From: Takakia lepidozioides
Lineage: Eukaryota; Streptophyta; Takakiopsida; Takakiales; Takakiaceae
Assembly: GCA_030704615.1 (NCBI GenBank)
Contig: CM060734.1
Span: 7,750,001-7,814,000, forward strand
DNA length: 64,000 bases
Direction of reading: 5' to 3'
Program-made: the position numbers and the translations under genes
In this document: positions 63,396 through 64,000 of the stretch, in pieces
Position numbering within the stretch: position 1 is the first letter of the stretch
Layout: every line of letters starts with the position of its first letter
The notes under the pieces: generated by a model
Seen by the model: only the letters and a program-made list of their open reading frames with translations
What the model was told of the DNA's origin: nothing
The model's database searches: none

Positions 63396-64000
63396 ATGGA
63401 GGAGATGTATGGAGCTACCAAGGGGCCACGAAGGTACTCTGGGGCGGTGGGCACCATTGAGTTGGATGATTTTATCCAAGAGTTTGATAGTTGGTGTGAT
63501 TTGCAGCAAATGCGCAATCCACAACTATTTACGCCGTTCATGGCATGGAAAGGGCTATTTCAGCACCTTGAGAGGCCGCCTATGGATGATTACCATGAGT
63601 TCAGGCGGGGGCATGAGGTTGAGATCGAGGAGTGGAGGATGTACTGGTCACCCGACTATGTCTCCATCACTAGGGGCACTAGAGCCACGAGGGCAGTGGC
63701 TACACCTGCCGCTGCACCGGCAGCTTCAGCAAGCAACAGTGGGACTGGTGGTACAGTAGCTACGACGTCCACCCAAGCCACTACCGCACCAGCACTAGCA
63801 CCCGTGCCTGCCTTCAACCCTGTTGTGGAGTTCTTCGAAGAGTTGAGAGGGAACTACCAAGGGGTGAGGACAGAGAAGTTGCGGAGCTTGCAAGAGTTCC
63901 AACGGAAGCCGACCGAGAGCTTGAGGGAGGCTTTCACTCGCATGAGGCGCTTGATAAATGTAACCCAAGGGGTTACGGAAGCTCAGGCAGTCCAATTATG
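63396..64000 (+). CDS. retrotransposon gag, N-terminal part, runs off the window
   Basis: The frame from MEEMYGATKGPRRYSG is open to the right edge (201 codons). After an acidic N-terminus and an Ala/Thr-rich linker come VVEFFEELRGNYQGVR and LRSLQEFQRKPTESLREAFT then RMRRLI, a typical plant retrotransposon gag core (L.EFQRKP.ESLREAF.R...). Knuckle and pol would lie beyond the window. It is undamaged so far as seen, unlike most elements here. Confidence 0.7.
   Translation, partial: MEEMYGATKGPRRYSGAVGTIELDDFIQEFDSWCDLQQMRNPQLFTPFMAWKGLFQHLERPPMDDYHEFRRGHEVEIEEWRMYWSPDYVSITRGTRATRAVATPAAAPAASASNSGTGGTVATTSTQATTAPALAPVPAFNPVVEFFEELRGNYQGVRTEKLRSLQEFQRKPTESLREAFTRMRRLINVTQGVTEAQAVQL

Overview
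The window looks like a piece of a large, repeat-rich land-plant nuclear genome, most likely a seed-free plant such as a fern. The support is indirect: spliced genes, a BLADE-ON-PETIOLE (NPR1-family) gene, many plant-type LINE, Ty3, hAT and CACTA remnants, and an organelle-type group II maturase fragment. The species cannot be fixed from sequence alone.

Layout. (1) 1-2460: 3' part of a decayed reverse-transcriptase element. (2) 3355-9181, + strand: a four-exon BOP/NBCL-like gene whose introns 1 and 2 carry copies of one LINE family, here called LINE-A. It has two single-base lesions 55 nt apart. (3) 11495-27849, - strand, convergent with the first gene: a rhodanese-like gene rebuilt from matching splice phases. 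Its 13.4-kb intron holds a head-to-tail LINE-A array and a full-length LINE-A in the opposite orientation. Its catalytic Cys position is Ser. (4) 29.1-29.9 kb: an array joining telomere-like TTTAGGG tracts to a GC-rich hairpin. (5) 31.2-41.7 kb: a C/A-rich LINE (LINE-B; ORF1, endonuclease, RT) that lost its 3' end and contains a CACTA transposase fragment, a clean hAT-type element and a group II maturase fragment. (6) 41.8-42.4 kb: a SWIM fragment beside an F-box/kelch pseudogene. (7) 42.4-53.8 kb: nested LTR-retrotransposon material, comprising a - strand Ty3 gag-protease-RT, + strand ORFs of unknown function, an LTR with a 10-bp periodic array, and a - strand chromodomain integrase followed by a palindrome array. 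(8) 53.8-58.4 kb: a putative DNA transposon with 28-bp inverted ends. It encodes a SWIM zinc-finger protein and, divergently, a four-exon DNA-methyltransferase-like protein. (9) 59.3-64 kb: an LTR-like region with 107-bp repeats and a 1.7-kb array of 10-bp/51-bp units, then the start of a + strand gag running off the window.

The two host genes show no functional link. Most of the interest is in the mobile DNA: LINE-A repeatedly landing in (TC)n tracts, including those beside its own 3' ends; a SWIM/methyltransferase element; and three unrelated short-period or palindromic arrays tied to retroelements. Functional statements are inferences from recognisable motifs. No database search was run.
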